Of a stretch of 64,000 bases of DNA, positions 53,501-64,000 are shown one piece after another. The position numbers and the translations under genes are program-made. The notes beneath the pieces are model-generated. The model did no database searches. It saw nothing but the letters and a program-made list of their open reading frames with translations, and was not told the DNA's origin. Every line of letters begins with the position of its first letter. Within the stretch, counting starts at the first letter, position 1. Source of the stretch: Mimachlamys varia (taxonomy: Eukaryota > Mollusca > Bivalvia > Pectinida > Pectinidae); NCBI GenBank assembly GCA_947623455.1, contig OX392532.1, forward strand, positions 1,240,001-1,304,000, read 5' to 3'.

Positions 53501-53767
53501 CGGGCTGAAGATATTCTGCCATTCTGTGGAAACAAATATGCTGAAGAAAATGTTTTATTGAAATTTGTTGTTAATAGTGTTCACAGTATACTGCTGTCTG
53601 GTAGAGTATTGTAGGGTTGTTAGCATAACTAACATGTTTAATCTTTGTCAACAGTTGAAGAAATGATCGACCACCCATTTGACACCAGATCTGACAGTTT
53701 CTACTTCGTAGATGATAAACTGATCATGCACAACAAAGCAGACTACGCGTATAACGGTGGAACGTAA
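47389..53767 (+). CDS. UNC119: UNC119, lipid-binding chaperone of myristoylated proteins, five coding exons
   Basis: Exons 47389-47548, 50862-50975, 52102-52207, 52536-52708 and 53655-53767 (160+114+106+173+113 nt) join in phase to 221 aa plus TAA. UNC119 is a soluble immunoglobulin-like beta-sandwich that takes up N-terminal myristoyl groups of proteins such as G-alpha subunits and Src kinases. It releases them at ARL2/ARL3-GTP, serving ciliary and synaptic trafficking. Family landmarks: [86 protein letters not shown], and the ending [20 protein letters not shown]. The N-terminus is short and Lys-rich (starting [13 protein letters not shown]), unlike the long Pro/Glu-rich vertebrate one. Length is close to the ~240 aa of the family. 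The ATG at 47389 is the first in-frame Met of exon 1. Confidence 0.96.
47549..50861 (+). other. UNC119 intron 1
   Basis: 3.3 kb, A/T-rich, with a ~93-bp repeat at 48944-49432. No other gene is recognised. Confidence 0.6.
48944..49432 (+). repeat. Diverged ~93-bp repeat, about four partial copies
   Basis: Copies share TTGAACCATGTTTACAGAAA, TGGAAATAACAGTG and AATAAGGAGCTGTTGATTCG. The first two are adjacent and complete, later ones partial. No exon sequence is involved. Confidence 0.75.
50862..50975 (+). CDS. UNC119: UNC119 exon 2
   Basis: The acceptor TTGTTGTAG precedes it and ACAG|GTTTGT follows. It encodes [37 protein letters not shown], the first strands of the beta-sandwich. Confidence 0.96.
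50976..52101 (+). other. UNC119 intron 2
   Basis: A/T-rich, no feature recognised. Confidence 0.5.
52102..52207 (+). CDS. UNC119: UNC119 exon 3
   Basis: The acceptor CTGATCAG precedes it. It encodes an acidic linker ([11 protein letters not shown]) then [24 protein letters not shown], with donor GCTAC|GTATGT. Confidence 0.96.
52208..52535 (+). other. UNC119 intron 3
   Basis: Short A/T-rich intron with no feature seen. Confidence 0.5.
52536..52708 (+). CDS. UNC119: UNC119 exon 4
   Basis: The acceptor TATTTCAG and donor GATGAAA|GTAAGT bound it. It encodes [40 protein letters not shown] and [17 protein letters not shown], the most conserved part of the family. Confidence 0.97.
52709..53654 (+). 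other. UNC119 intron 4
   Basis: Contains a repeat-like piece at about 52927-53020 (AGCTCGCCTATCGGAAGGCA, ACAGCGTCCGTCAACTT), a style of mobile-element end seen in bivalve DNA. Otherwise unremarkable. Confidence 0.4.
53655..53767 (+). CDS. UNC119: UNC119 exon 5 (last coding)
   Basis: The acceptor GTCAACAG precedes it and TAA is at 53765-53767. It encodes [20 protein letters not shown] then [16 protein letters not shown], the conserved UNC119 C-terminus. Confidence 0.96.
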
Positions 53768-56703
53768 CGTCATCTTCTCCTTCAGGCCAGCTGGACTGGA
53801 CTCATCATTTCAGGGCTCACTGCAGCCCGACACATCTCATACCAACAAACATGTGCAAACAGAGACATATGCCCACTGTGTAAATATCTTCACAGAGAAT
53901 GTGTGTAGCGGAGTCACATACAAGACAGCTGTCTTAACTCAAATTTCTGGCAGAACTGATCATTTTATCAAAGGAAATAATGACTTGTTCATCAGTATGT
54001 TGATAATCCCCTACAGTTTGTTTACGTCTGGGTCTGCAAGCAGTAGAAATACAGAGCTGGAATATAGCACGGTCTAGAACTACAAACAGTAGAACTATAC
54101 ACTTCTATGTTTATTTAATTTGTACAGGTAGGTATACACAGGCAGAGATAACTGAGTGTCCTACCTATGATTCATTTAGTTTAGTTGATATGTTTTTGAG
54201 CCACAATTTATTCTGCTTAAAGTCCAGGGGGGGGACAACTCCGAGTCTGTGACTCCAAATTGACTAGTCCTCCAAATATCCAGGGATCTTACTTACTTTC
54301 ACTCTCTTCACCCATGCATTGTCATAGCAAAATTCAAGGCATTGATTTTGTTTCAAGTAAAAAAAAATGACCAGTCACTATGTGCTATTCTTTGTAGATT
54401 ACAGAGGAACCATGCCCAACTTGAAAGCCAGCATTTAAGATTTACCATAGATAACAAATCTGTGAGATTCTTTTGATGTACAGCAATGAATTCTCGTCTC
54501 ATCCAGAAAGTGGCACACTGAGCAACCAATGTTATGACATATTGCAGGGTTAGAGAGTGAAAGTGAGTGTACCCTCTTGATATCCAGAATAAGAAGTAGA
54601 TGGAGTTGAACTTGTAATCAGACATGGTTATTGTTATAAAACAGATACAGTTATATAATTTAATTTGTTGGGTATAGTCATTATATATGATGAGCACAGG
54701 AAATGAACAACTGCTAGAGGATGGGTTGATTATTGCCTCCTGTTTGTGACCTGTGGATGATACACATACTTGCTCATTATTTTTTGGTTCACCGATACAA
54801 CAATTAGCAGCCAAGCAACTTGTGAACTTCAGCAATGAAATCCATTTAGAAGATTACACTGTTTTTATTGCGCTGTATACTTTTTTTTTATTTTAGACAA
54901 ATAATTTCAATTGATTTTTAAAGAATTGAGATACAGGAGAACTGTGTGTTGGTGGTGTTGTAACTGTGATTATATACATTGTAGAGTAATGGCTGCTGTA
55001 CAAGGCCCCCTCATGTTATACCTCTCATATACCTCAGCAGCACTTCCTATAACACGTATACTCAATAGGCTTCCTTATCTAACTATTGATTTCATAGTAA
55101 ACAGCCAAAACATCTTGTATTATTTTCACTTTTGTTAACAGAAGAATTTTTATCCCTTTTCAAATGAGAAAAAAATATTAATGAAACAGGAAGTTCCTTT
55201 CATCTAGCTTCTACAGGAAAGTTTCTGAATTATGAATCAAGCTTTATGGAATGGAATGAGCATTAACCATTAAATAATGAATAACAGAAATTAAATATTT
55301 TTTTATTTTTCTAAAAAGGTATGTAGGATATGCTTCTATATTAAGAAATGAATTCCGTGAACTGCTATTTTAAAGGTGCATCCACTTGGTTCTGTCCTGT
55401 ATTGATTAGCATCATATACTTTGCTTGCTGATTAAAAAATACACTTCATGTTACAAAAAAAGAAGTTTCTGTGAATCCCAGGGAATAAATATACATTATA
55501 ACCAAATTTCATGTGAATTCGTGGAATTGCAGGTTTAAATGTAAATTGTAAATATAAATTCATTGTAAATTTTATAATGCCACCATCAAGAATATACTAA
55601 TTAAGGGTTGCTATTATAGTTAGAGTTATGATATATGATATATTATACTGTATTGCATAAAAATACTAGTAAAACCATTTGTGTGTGTTTTACCATTGTT
55701 TACATTAATTTTCATATATAGTGGAACCTTAGATCAACACAGTTTACATCTGAAAATGTCACTAAAGAGCTAGGTGGCATCAGGGACGTAAACATCCCTG
55801 GCGGCATATACCCAAATGTATGAAAATAATAATAATAAAAAAAATGAGTAAATAATAAATGATGATAGTTTGAAAGAATTTGTTTATACGTGTATAATAG
55901 ATTAAAACAATGCCTATTTTGCTATATACATGTAGTACGAAATGTGTACTTTATGTTTTCAAGAAAAAGTGAAGCATGGCTGTAAATACGGTTTTTACAT
56001 TCTACTAAATGGAATCAGAGCCTAATGCTAGCTACGCACATAGTTTGTTTTGAAGAAATGACAGATCAAGAGTACCTTGATACTGAGTATATCTAATCCT
56101 GGTGCTACATTTCTGTTAATGGATTCGAGACATCACCATCCCGAGGGATTATTGTGGTTCATGATCAGCTGGGTTGTTATCCAAAGTATTGGACACAAAC
56201 TGTCTTATTCTAGCACTGTTAAATTTTCCCATTTAGATAGTGATAAAAATGGAAATTTCAAAATTTCTAACTTAATGGTAAAATAACCATCATTTTATAC
56301 ATTTTAGTGAAATGTTGCCTAAACCATTGAAAACCATCGTTTTAAGCTTTTTTTCATATTACACAAAAATGTATTTTGATATTTTCATGTTTGACAGTAG
56401 AATGTTCGTACATATATGTTTGACAGAATAATGTTCGTACATACAGGTGGACATTTTGGAAAAGGAAACAAAGAATGTGTACTCAAAAGAGGCGAATCAT
56501 TTCATATGTTTGGTCATTTGCACAATTTTTTGTTATTCAAAATTTGATTTAATAGTAAAACAATAGCATCAGAATTGGTATTTGATTATAGACTTCCGCT
56601 AACTTTAATTTTGTGATATCAAACATTCCAAGAAACCATACACATTCTGAAAGACTGGAATGGTTACTGTGTTAGGTAGAATAGTTTGAATTGTTTTGCC
56701 AAC
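53768..56703 (+). other. Probable UNC119 3' untranslated region and intergenic DNA
   Basis: An AATAAA at about 55485 is one candidate poly(A) signal. The - strand 160-codon frame at 54353-54835 is antisense and resembles nothing known. No gene recognised. Confidence 0.4.
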
Positions 56704-56919
56704 TACTGTAAATCACTTTGATTTAGCGAGCTTACCTTTTGAGACATATTCGCGAATACATAATTTTGCGAATGTCTAGCTAGAAGTGACATTGACGATA
56801 GAATATACACGGGCACCTCTGGAGAAAGAAATAATCGAGAGGTATTTGAATTTGTAATTGAATCTCCACGAGAATTAACGCGAAAAATAAATGCCTCGCG
56901 AAGTAAGTGATTTACAGTA
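56704..56919. mobile_element. 216-bp MITE with ~26-bp terminal inverted repeats
   Basis: TACTGTAAATCACTT...GCGAG at the left pairs with CTCGCGAAGTAAGTGATTTA...AGTA at the right with a few mismatches. No coding potential. Confidence 0.75.
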
Positions 56920-59900
56920 TCTAATATTGTATATTTTTGTTTCATGTCATATTTGTATTTATACTGGAATTTAATTAAAATGTGTTATATCCTGTAAGTA
57001 AATGATACTAAAACATATCTACGTCACCTGGAATGTATGGCTTGTGTATTTAGTGTATATCATCTGTGTGTAAGGCTACACCGTTTCAGGTGTTACGTGT
57101 TGTTGGCAACATTTGATACCAACTTACCCATTTTTAGACTTTCATATACATTGTACTAAACATTGAACAATAAGTTTACTGAATCGTTGCTGTTATTACA
57201 GATGTAGAGATGAAATCTGCTATCCCTGCTTGAAACATCAAAATAGTATATCTAACAGGAACTATTCAGAGTTCTGAGGAGTTGTCACGAAATCCTGATT
57301 TTAAGTTTTCTGTTGTTTCTTAAGGAAACGAACTTTGAAACATAAAACTACATACATTGTGTCTAACATCTAATCTGGTTATTTTCGTGGTAGTTTGATG
57401 TCTTTAATTTGCCAAATTTCAAAATAGATCCAACAGATGTTTATGTATGGTACATGAGAAATACTAATTCTATAATAGAGTAACATCTTTGATGGGGAAT
57501 GCATGTACTTTTAATAATTAAAAGCCCAAATATTGACAGAAGTCGTGATAACTGATTGGAACTCACAATTATCTTCTATGATTTAAGATATAAGTGGTTG
57601 AAATTGTTTCAGTGTTCTTGCGTTCATACCTGTTTATTGCTAGTGCAAGTCACAAGTCCACACTTGTTAAACATAATTATCTCTCAGCTGTGCTTCATCC
57701 CCAAGCTACCTGAGGGGGAGGGGCAGGGTCGTACTTTATCTTCATTGATTCTGTATTTAGGGTTCAGGTTAGTGTTAATTATATATATAGTGCCTCCCTG
57801 TCCCTAACCCACCACCCAGCTGTACAGGATAGCCAGCACTAAGACTGGACTCCATGTTACATGTCCAGCATGGTCAGAACTGTGGTGGTAAGGTGTGGGG
57901 CATTTGTTTTCTTTGACATGAAGTTTATACTACAGGTACAAGTGATAACAGCACTAGAATTCTATGATGCATATCAAATTACATTTAATCATTATATATT
58001 ATACCTGCTGTGCTATTCCAATGAAATGCTCAAGTTTCTACCCCTACATTCAATGTGTTTTGTACATAATTGTGTTGTGTCCGAGTCGTACCACTTGTTG
58101 TACTTTCCAGTACACTAATATGATTTACGTATAACTATTATTTATTAATTTTTTAACATTTAGAAACAAGCATATCTCCATATATCTGTATAGAGATGTT
58201 TGTGGTGATCCATTAAGTTGTAACTTATACATCTGTGTTTTTAATGAATCCAATATTATTATATAAAGTATAATGTTGTTGTTTTAGTTTATTATATGTT
58301 TGATTTTAAGGTAAACATTTTCCTCGTGAATTAATGTCAAAAACTGTAATTGATTAAGATTATAAATGAAAAAATATTTTGTTTATGCAGTGAATGCAGA
58401 ATTTTCACTTAAGTGTTTTTGAATCTCGATGAAAAAAAATATTTTACTCGCAATTGAAACTGAAGATTGTCAATCATATAAATTTTCTGTTAAATGACAA
58501 TTTAACATAATTTACAATCATATTTTACTGAATAGCTATAGAATTTCTCGCTTTCCTGCTCAGTATTTTGCCATTTTGTTTGAGCAGGAGAGTGCCCTGG
58601 TTTGGATTTATAGAAGTTTCATTATATTTAGAATGTTTTGTTGTTTGTATGAAGTGTTTTAATGCTTTCAAGTAGTTTGTATTAGTTAGTACATGTAGCG
58701 TTAGTCTATTTATTCTGACAGGACTATCAGTATTTCTCTTGGACTAGCGTTAGTCTATTTATTCTGACAGGACTATCAGTATTTCTCTAAGACCGCTCCA
58801 CTAATGTTTTGTCATTACTCATAATTAATTTTCATTAACTACTAATGTTAGAGAGAAATGAGACTTGAATATTCTAACTTCTGCATATCAGATTTATCAC
58901 AAAACTCATTTGCTTTGTCCCGTAATCTTCATTTGAAAATATCCCAGTTAACCTGTATGCTTTTTCATGTTCATAAATGTCATTGTGTGTATCGATAGAT
59001 TTCAGCCTTGTTGGTTGCCTGGGTACAATTCTAGAGAAGGATTTAAACATTCCATTTAACATTCTCAATATGTCATAAGGTCATATCCTAGACTCTTCTA
59101 AACTTCTTAGTTTGCAGGCATAAACATTGTTCATTTGTAAAGTTCAAACCGACAGACTTTCTAGTGTGGTATCATTAAAAAATTGTAATAGTTTTCTCTT
59201 TCTGTCAGAATCGAGGTGGACAAATTTATCACTGCTCTCAGAGGATTCCACATTTAATTACTTGGAATGTAAAATCAAGAAAAACAAAATGAGGCTTACA
59301 TACAGAGATTTCATGGCTTTTTTTTTCTCTTTGACTATGAAGATTTACTGATGTTTTCTAGTGAAAATGGAGGTTGCCATTTGTTTCGTTGGCTTTTATT
59401 GTAAATGGTGAAAAAAAAGTTGTATGAATGTTAGCAAAAGATGATTGACTGTAAATTTAGCATGCTTTTGTACATTCCTTTAGAGTAACAATGTGATATC
59501 GCCTACCTACTCAGTGAATAAAAAAACTAGGGATTTATAAGAGAATATTCTGATCTCAGTGATGGCATAGAAAACTGCCATCGTATACCACTGCTATTGT
59601 GATTGGCGATGTTAATGCATGCATAATAAGAGTAATTATTTATTGATCCTGCTTGCTTGTGCTACAGAAATATTGGGGTTTACATTCATTTAATTTTACT
59701 GTTATGAATCAAATAAAGAAGGAGGGTTGGGTTGGTAAAATGGAATAATTTAGATAAATCAATAATAGAGAGAAACAAATGTATAGTTGTTGTAAACTAT
59801 TTACGTATACTTTAATAATGATTATACGAATATATCGCAACTTCTACAATCAACACACCTTTTCATATCTTTGAAATATAATTGATATTTTTTTAAGCAA

Positions 59901-60599
59901 ATATTATTTTTATGTATGAACAGTACACTTAACTTGTTGTATGGTGAATGACTTGCATAAAATGTAATTATTTTTTAAGAAGCTTTAACGCGATGCAAAT
60001 TTTATTTCTTCATTCAGTTCCGTCCATACCCCCTTGCTCTAAGTCATTTTGAAGGCTTCTTTGCTATAGTTTATAGATCTTTTTAGGAAATTAAATTTTG
60101 AATGTAAGAAAATTGATATTGGCGGAGATAGTTTATATTGTGATGTTATTATCATTCCTCTTGCAATGACTCTCACAATCATTGCATGCCTTGTCAAATA
60201 TGGAGTTGGCATTATATAAACTTTTCTTATGCAACAACCATAAAGCACAGTATATGAAACTGAGAGTAGTACTTGTATGTAGGTTATGAATCTGTTGTAC
60301 ATGTATCAAGGTTCATTGAGATAACAACAATTTATTTTGATTATAAATCAGAAGGTTTTTTGTTGATTAAAGCTGAAAGTAGAATGTACATATCATGAGA
60401 TCAAAAAATAATATTCAGGTTGTATATATGCAAACCGAATCATACTTACTTTAAAAAAAAAAAGGAAAATAGACTAAGCTGAATTTTATGAAGCGTTATA
60501 GAACTGCATCCTGTCAGCAACTATATCACCCTGGTGACGACTAGTATTATAGGTACTGTTACCATAGTGACTTACTACAGCGACTATCACACTAGTACA
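56920..60599. other. Intergenic A/T-rich sequence
   Basis: A two-copy 49-bp direct repeat (GCGTTAGTCTATTTATTCTG) lies at 58696-58790. Short frames (57556-57807, 57861-58118, 60039-60302) have no recognisable similarity. Confidence 0.4.
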
Positions 60600-60900
60600 G
60601 TTAGAACTTCGGCTAAGTATCCACTTGCAAATAGTTCGTCCTGCGTTCGCACAGCGTGCGTTCTCCGTTCGGTTTGCGGCTAGGCACCGTTCGGTTTGCG
60701 TTCGTTCGTTGCGGCTTTAGCGGCCGTTTCACTTTCGTTCGTCTTTTGTCGTAGAATTCCGTCCGATCGGCTAAAGCGGTCGAATCGTTCGATCTGCTAA
60801 AGCGATCGAATCGTTCGATCGGCTAAAGCAGACGAATCGATCGATCGATCGGCTTTTCCGGTCGTTTTCTAACGGCCTTTCTTTGCCTGCCGACTACTCA
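60600..60900. repeat. CpG-dense patch with TCGATCGGCTAAAGC repeats
   Basis: Unlike its A/T-rich surroundings, this stretch is rich in CG dinucleotides and in short repeats: GTTCGGTTTGCGGCT-type at the left, GATCGGCTAAAGCGGTCGAA-type (about 28-bp period, three to four copies) at the right. No reading frame of note. Confidence 0.6.
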
Positions 60901-61612
60901 TGCGTGTCCCGGGCTTTGTATGCCACTAACATTACCTATTGTCGGCATTCATCCGTGACGCTCGATCAGCCGCTACCTCACTAAGCTGGTAACCCTTATC
61001 TTGCTCCAGCGATACAGTCCACTGCAAAATTTACCCACAAACAGAGACGTGGCTTTATACATCTCTGCCAGAAAAACGACAATACAAATGTTTTTTTATG
61101 AATGATAATCATAATCTGGCTCTGTTCGAATGGAGCAAGTATTTACATGTATTGTTGGTCACTAACGGAGGTTTCTTTTATTGGGAGGGGGTGTTTGCTT
61201 TTATACAGGTGATACATGTACTAGCAAAGTCTTTAAATACGGTCAAATCAATAGTAATTGCCATTACACACGATAAAATGACGAACAGAAAATAGCATTT
61301 TTACTTTCGGATCAACAACACTTAGTGTATTTAATACATTGTGCTATATAATTGACGAAAGAAAACAATATTTAACTCGTGTCCTGAACTGTATCAAATC
61401 AAGTCAGAAATACTCACATTTCCTTCATTTACTCATTATACAATAAGGAATACAAAATGTACAATGTGATGCATTTCATTTAATTTCCGTGTAACATGTC
61501 AATATCATATTTACAACAAATCGTATCTACATAGTTTAATATTCTTTTTCATTCATATTACATAAATACGAAAATACCGTCCTATTTAGTTTGAGATTAC
61601 AACTGAACTTTG

Positions 61613-61900
61613 CTAACAATGGCGACGTAAGATTCGAAAGGTATTGTCATTCATGTAGATGAGAGATCTCCGTAGCTTACTATTGATTAGATTTTTATCT
61701 GGATTTACACTCTCCAAGACTCCCCTCCCCGGCCCATTCCCAACATAACAGACATACACTTTTCCTCCACAATCTGCAATAATTGATATCGTACCGGAGG
61801 TCCACAGCCTGGTGGACACTGGTGTTTTGTGTTTTACATTGTAGATCCCATTTGCATAGTGTAGATATTCTACCCGGACAGGTGTACTAATTGATTTCAT
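61613..61900 (-). CDS. Uncharacterised 95-codon open frame
   Basis: The frame starts MKSISTPVRVEYLHYANGIY and includes SIIADCGGKVYVCYVGNGPG, ending RILRRHC. The composition looks more protein-like than neighbouring frames, but I cannot name a family and see no supporting exon, promoter or partner. It may be a fragment of a mobile or duplicated gene, or chance. Confidence 0.2.
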   Translation of the reverse strand: MKSISTPVRVEYLHYANGIYNVKHKTPVSTRLWTSGTISIIADCGGKVYVCYVGNGPGRGVLESVNPDKNLINSKLRRSLIYMNDNTFRILRRHC

Positions 61901-61908
61901 TTCATACT

Positions 61909-61930
61909 GGGGGGGGGGGGGGGGGGGGGG
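61909..61930 (+). repeat. Poly(G) homopolymer tract (22 bases)
   Basis: Uninterrupted G run just upstream (in - strand terms) of the 61613-61900 frame. G-quadruplex-capable and likely length-variable. Confidence 0.9.
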
Positions 61931-62985
61931 TGACTCTTTCTACATCCGTTACAATCCTTGGACTAAACTTAAGGTGCAGAGTTATTTTGGACTTTTTGGA
62001 GGATGAGGAATAAGATATGACGCCATCTCATCGATTCAGAAATGAACTCCGAGTAAATTTAATGCACAATATATCGAATATATACATACCACAAAAGTGT
62101 ATAAGTTACACCGTGACTCAGTTAGAAGATGTGTAAAACAGGCACGCAATCCAGTTAATATATGCTGGCTTTATATTTCTGTGGTACAAATGTACTTATC
62201 AAAAGCTTTACCAATCGTACGTAATATCTCAATTACATTTGCAGCGAAATTGTCAATGACTTACGTACATGTACATCTATTATGCTAGCACCATATTTAT
62301 GTAATGAACGTATCGGTTTCTAGATATGATGTCGTTACACTGTACATATTTTCTGTAAATCAACCGTATTTTAGTTTTTTAATCAGATACAAATTTGAAA
62401 TTGGATGCAAATTTCAATATTATATTAATTCGACATTTATATATGTACAATGTGATGCATGCGAGTTGGAGATAACCAGGGGTGTGAGGTACAATGTACC
62501 TCTCTTACTTACCATATCAAGATTCTCTGTAGTATTTACACATATTCAAACTTTATACATCGTGATTGTCGATTCCTGTATCAATAAGCATTTTGAAAAT
62601 TAATGATGACCACAAATGAATTCAGATATTCTTTATAATCGATTCCTCGTGTTAAATGTTATAGAGTTGTCATTTTAGCGGACTTTATATCGTTTACGCC
62701 AGCGGTCGCCAATAGGCCGATCGCAGAATGCGAAAAAAAACATTAATTCAGTGATAAAAAAAAACAGTGTAGTCGATGAAAAATAAACGCCATTTGTTTT
62801 ACCAAAATTTGTATAAAATGTGCCTTGTGTCAATTCAATTTCAATTTAGATTCAATTTCAGAGCAAAACTATAGTACAGGTAAAACGTAACTCACTGTCC
62901 AGTTAACTAATTAGTGTCTCATCCCCTGAATGGCACGGCACGCCCGGGGGCACACTCAGTGACCCCTGGTCGCCAGGTGTTAGGA

Positions 62986-63054
62986 GCCCTATTCAATAGC
63001 CAGAGACGTATAAAGTTTTATACAGTACTGCATGTCTCTGGAATAGCCTAGGGC
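62986..63054 (+). repeat. 69-nt stem-loop
   Basis: GCCCTA...CCAGAGAC pairs with GTCTCTGG...TAGGGC, with an internal loop of 7-8 nt on each side and a nested GTATAAAGTTTTATAC hairpin. It could be a small foldback element; nothing shows that it is transcribed. Confidence 0.5.
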
Positions 63055-64000
63055 ATTCGGGACTTAGTCATGAGTGGTAAGGAAATGTTATCCCCTATAA
63101 ACTACCTACCAAACTCCACTAGCATAATATAAACAAGAACCCGATTAAGAAAAACGATCTATATTCTAGGCAAAATGATGATCAACTCTCGATTAGAATT
63201 TAATGTGAAGTAAACAGTCTAAATATAAAAACCTTTCACTTACTAAAATACTTCTTCACAAAGTCTTATGAGGATAAATATTTTCTCTCCATGAAACGTT
63301 ATTTTTCGGCCAAACAAGAAATTGTGAGTATTGACTTATTAGTGTAACCACGGACTCAGATAATTCTATGGTGTAACTAAGTGTTAGACGGAGGATCCGG
63401 ATCAAGATGCAGGATATTTTCTAATTGTTTTAAAAAATCTGTTTAGATACAATACTGACCATGTTTGAAACAATTAAAATTCCAAATTGATTTGGTAATA
63501 TCGTTGTATTAATAATAATGAATGGGGTAGGGGGATTTTTCAAGTTACCTTATACATGGTAAATTTGATTTTTAAAGTTACCTTATACATGTTAAATTTG
63601 TCGGCATAAACATTGCTTATGATAATAGATAAAGTGGCGACACAGAATCTTTTCTTTCAGAGTCTTACCACTGTCTTGATATCACATGGACAAAACATAT
63701 CTCATATATTTTTGATCGTTGAGACTATCATTTATTAAGCCGTATTTAATCAGATTTTGTTATGGCTGTTGTGTGAATATATATATCATTTGTAAGATAA
63801 AGCGGAGTGTCAAGGTCACGATTTAGTATAAGAATTGTTGGATTGTTGTGGTCTGTGTGACCAGTTGAAATATTTTGGTATTGGGACATTTGAATAGTTG
63901 TTTAATCGTCATATTTCTTTGGTAAAATCTCACCCTTCACACATTTAAAAACTAACATTAAAATAATCCCGAACATCGAGATACCCGGTGTACAAACATA

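Larger units (their letters stand above)
60901..64000. other. Right end of window, no confident gene
   Basis: Contains the open frame at 61613-61900, a poly(G) run at 61909-61930, a stem-loop at 62986-63054 and a two-copy ~37-bp repeat near 63541-63600. The rest is A/T-rich without recognised features. Confidence 0.4.

Noticed and set aside
54353..54835. 160-codon - strand frame
   Set aside because: Antisense to the likely UNC119 3' UTR, no recognisable domain, composition like random A/T-rich sequence.

Overview
This is AT-rich animal genomic DNA, most likely from a bivalve mollusc. Genes are split by many introns with GT-AG ends and coding exons are short. The mobile DNA includes long non-autonomous elements with a tandem ~150-bp core, a GACGGACGG-rich end and a terminal hairpin, a style familiar from bivalve genomes. 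The placement rests on repeat style and gene content and is an inference.

Layout. (1) 1594-5371, + strand: a complete three-exon inward-rectifier potassium channel (Kir/KCNJ family, 514 aa). (2) 8972-12654: two tandem-core mobile elements. (3) 13376 to about 47020, - strand: THOC6, the WD40 subunit of the THO/TREX mRNA-export complex. I could trace 13 consecutive coding exons that join in phase to 335 codons plus the stop; only the very short first exon is uncertain. Roughly 1 kb of coding sequence is spread over 34 kb because the introns hold large tandem arrays, a GIY-YIG/Penelope-type fragment between inverted repeats, two copies of a 3.2-kb element, MITEs and a tandem-core element. (4) 47020-47388: a head-to-head promoter region with E2F-, ETS- and YY1-like motifs. 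(5) 47389-53767, + strand: UNC119 in five exons (221 aa), the lipid-binding chaperone of myristoylated proteins. (6) 53768-64000: probable UNC119 3' UTR, a MITE, a CpG-dense patch and sequence in which I recognise no gene.

The most striking observation is how the tandem arrays are placed. At five THOC6 donor sites (exons 3, 5, 9, 10, 13), one THOC6 acceptor site (exon 8) and the Kir exon 1 donor, an intronic array starts at or within a few tens of bases of the exon edge. Its units, or for exon 5 one embedded copy, carry the edge itself: the last or first 10-48 exon bases plus the splice site. The largest arrays hold about 60 (exon 13) and about 95 (exon 10) copies of an exon end plus a GT donor. 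This looks like a repeated process of splice-junction-seeded tandem duplication, and I know of no standard feature class that describes it.

THOC6 acts in nuclear mRNA export, UNC119 in trafficking of lipidated proteins, and Kir in membrane potential. There is no operon-like logic; only THOC6 and UNC119 appear to share regulatory DNA.
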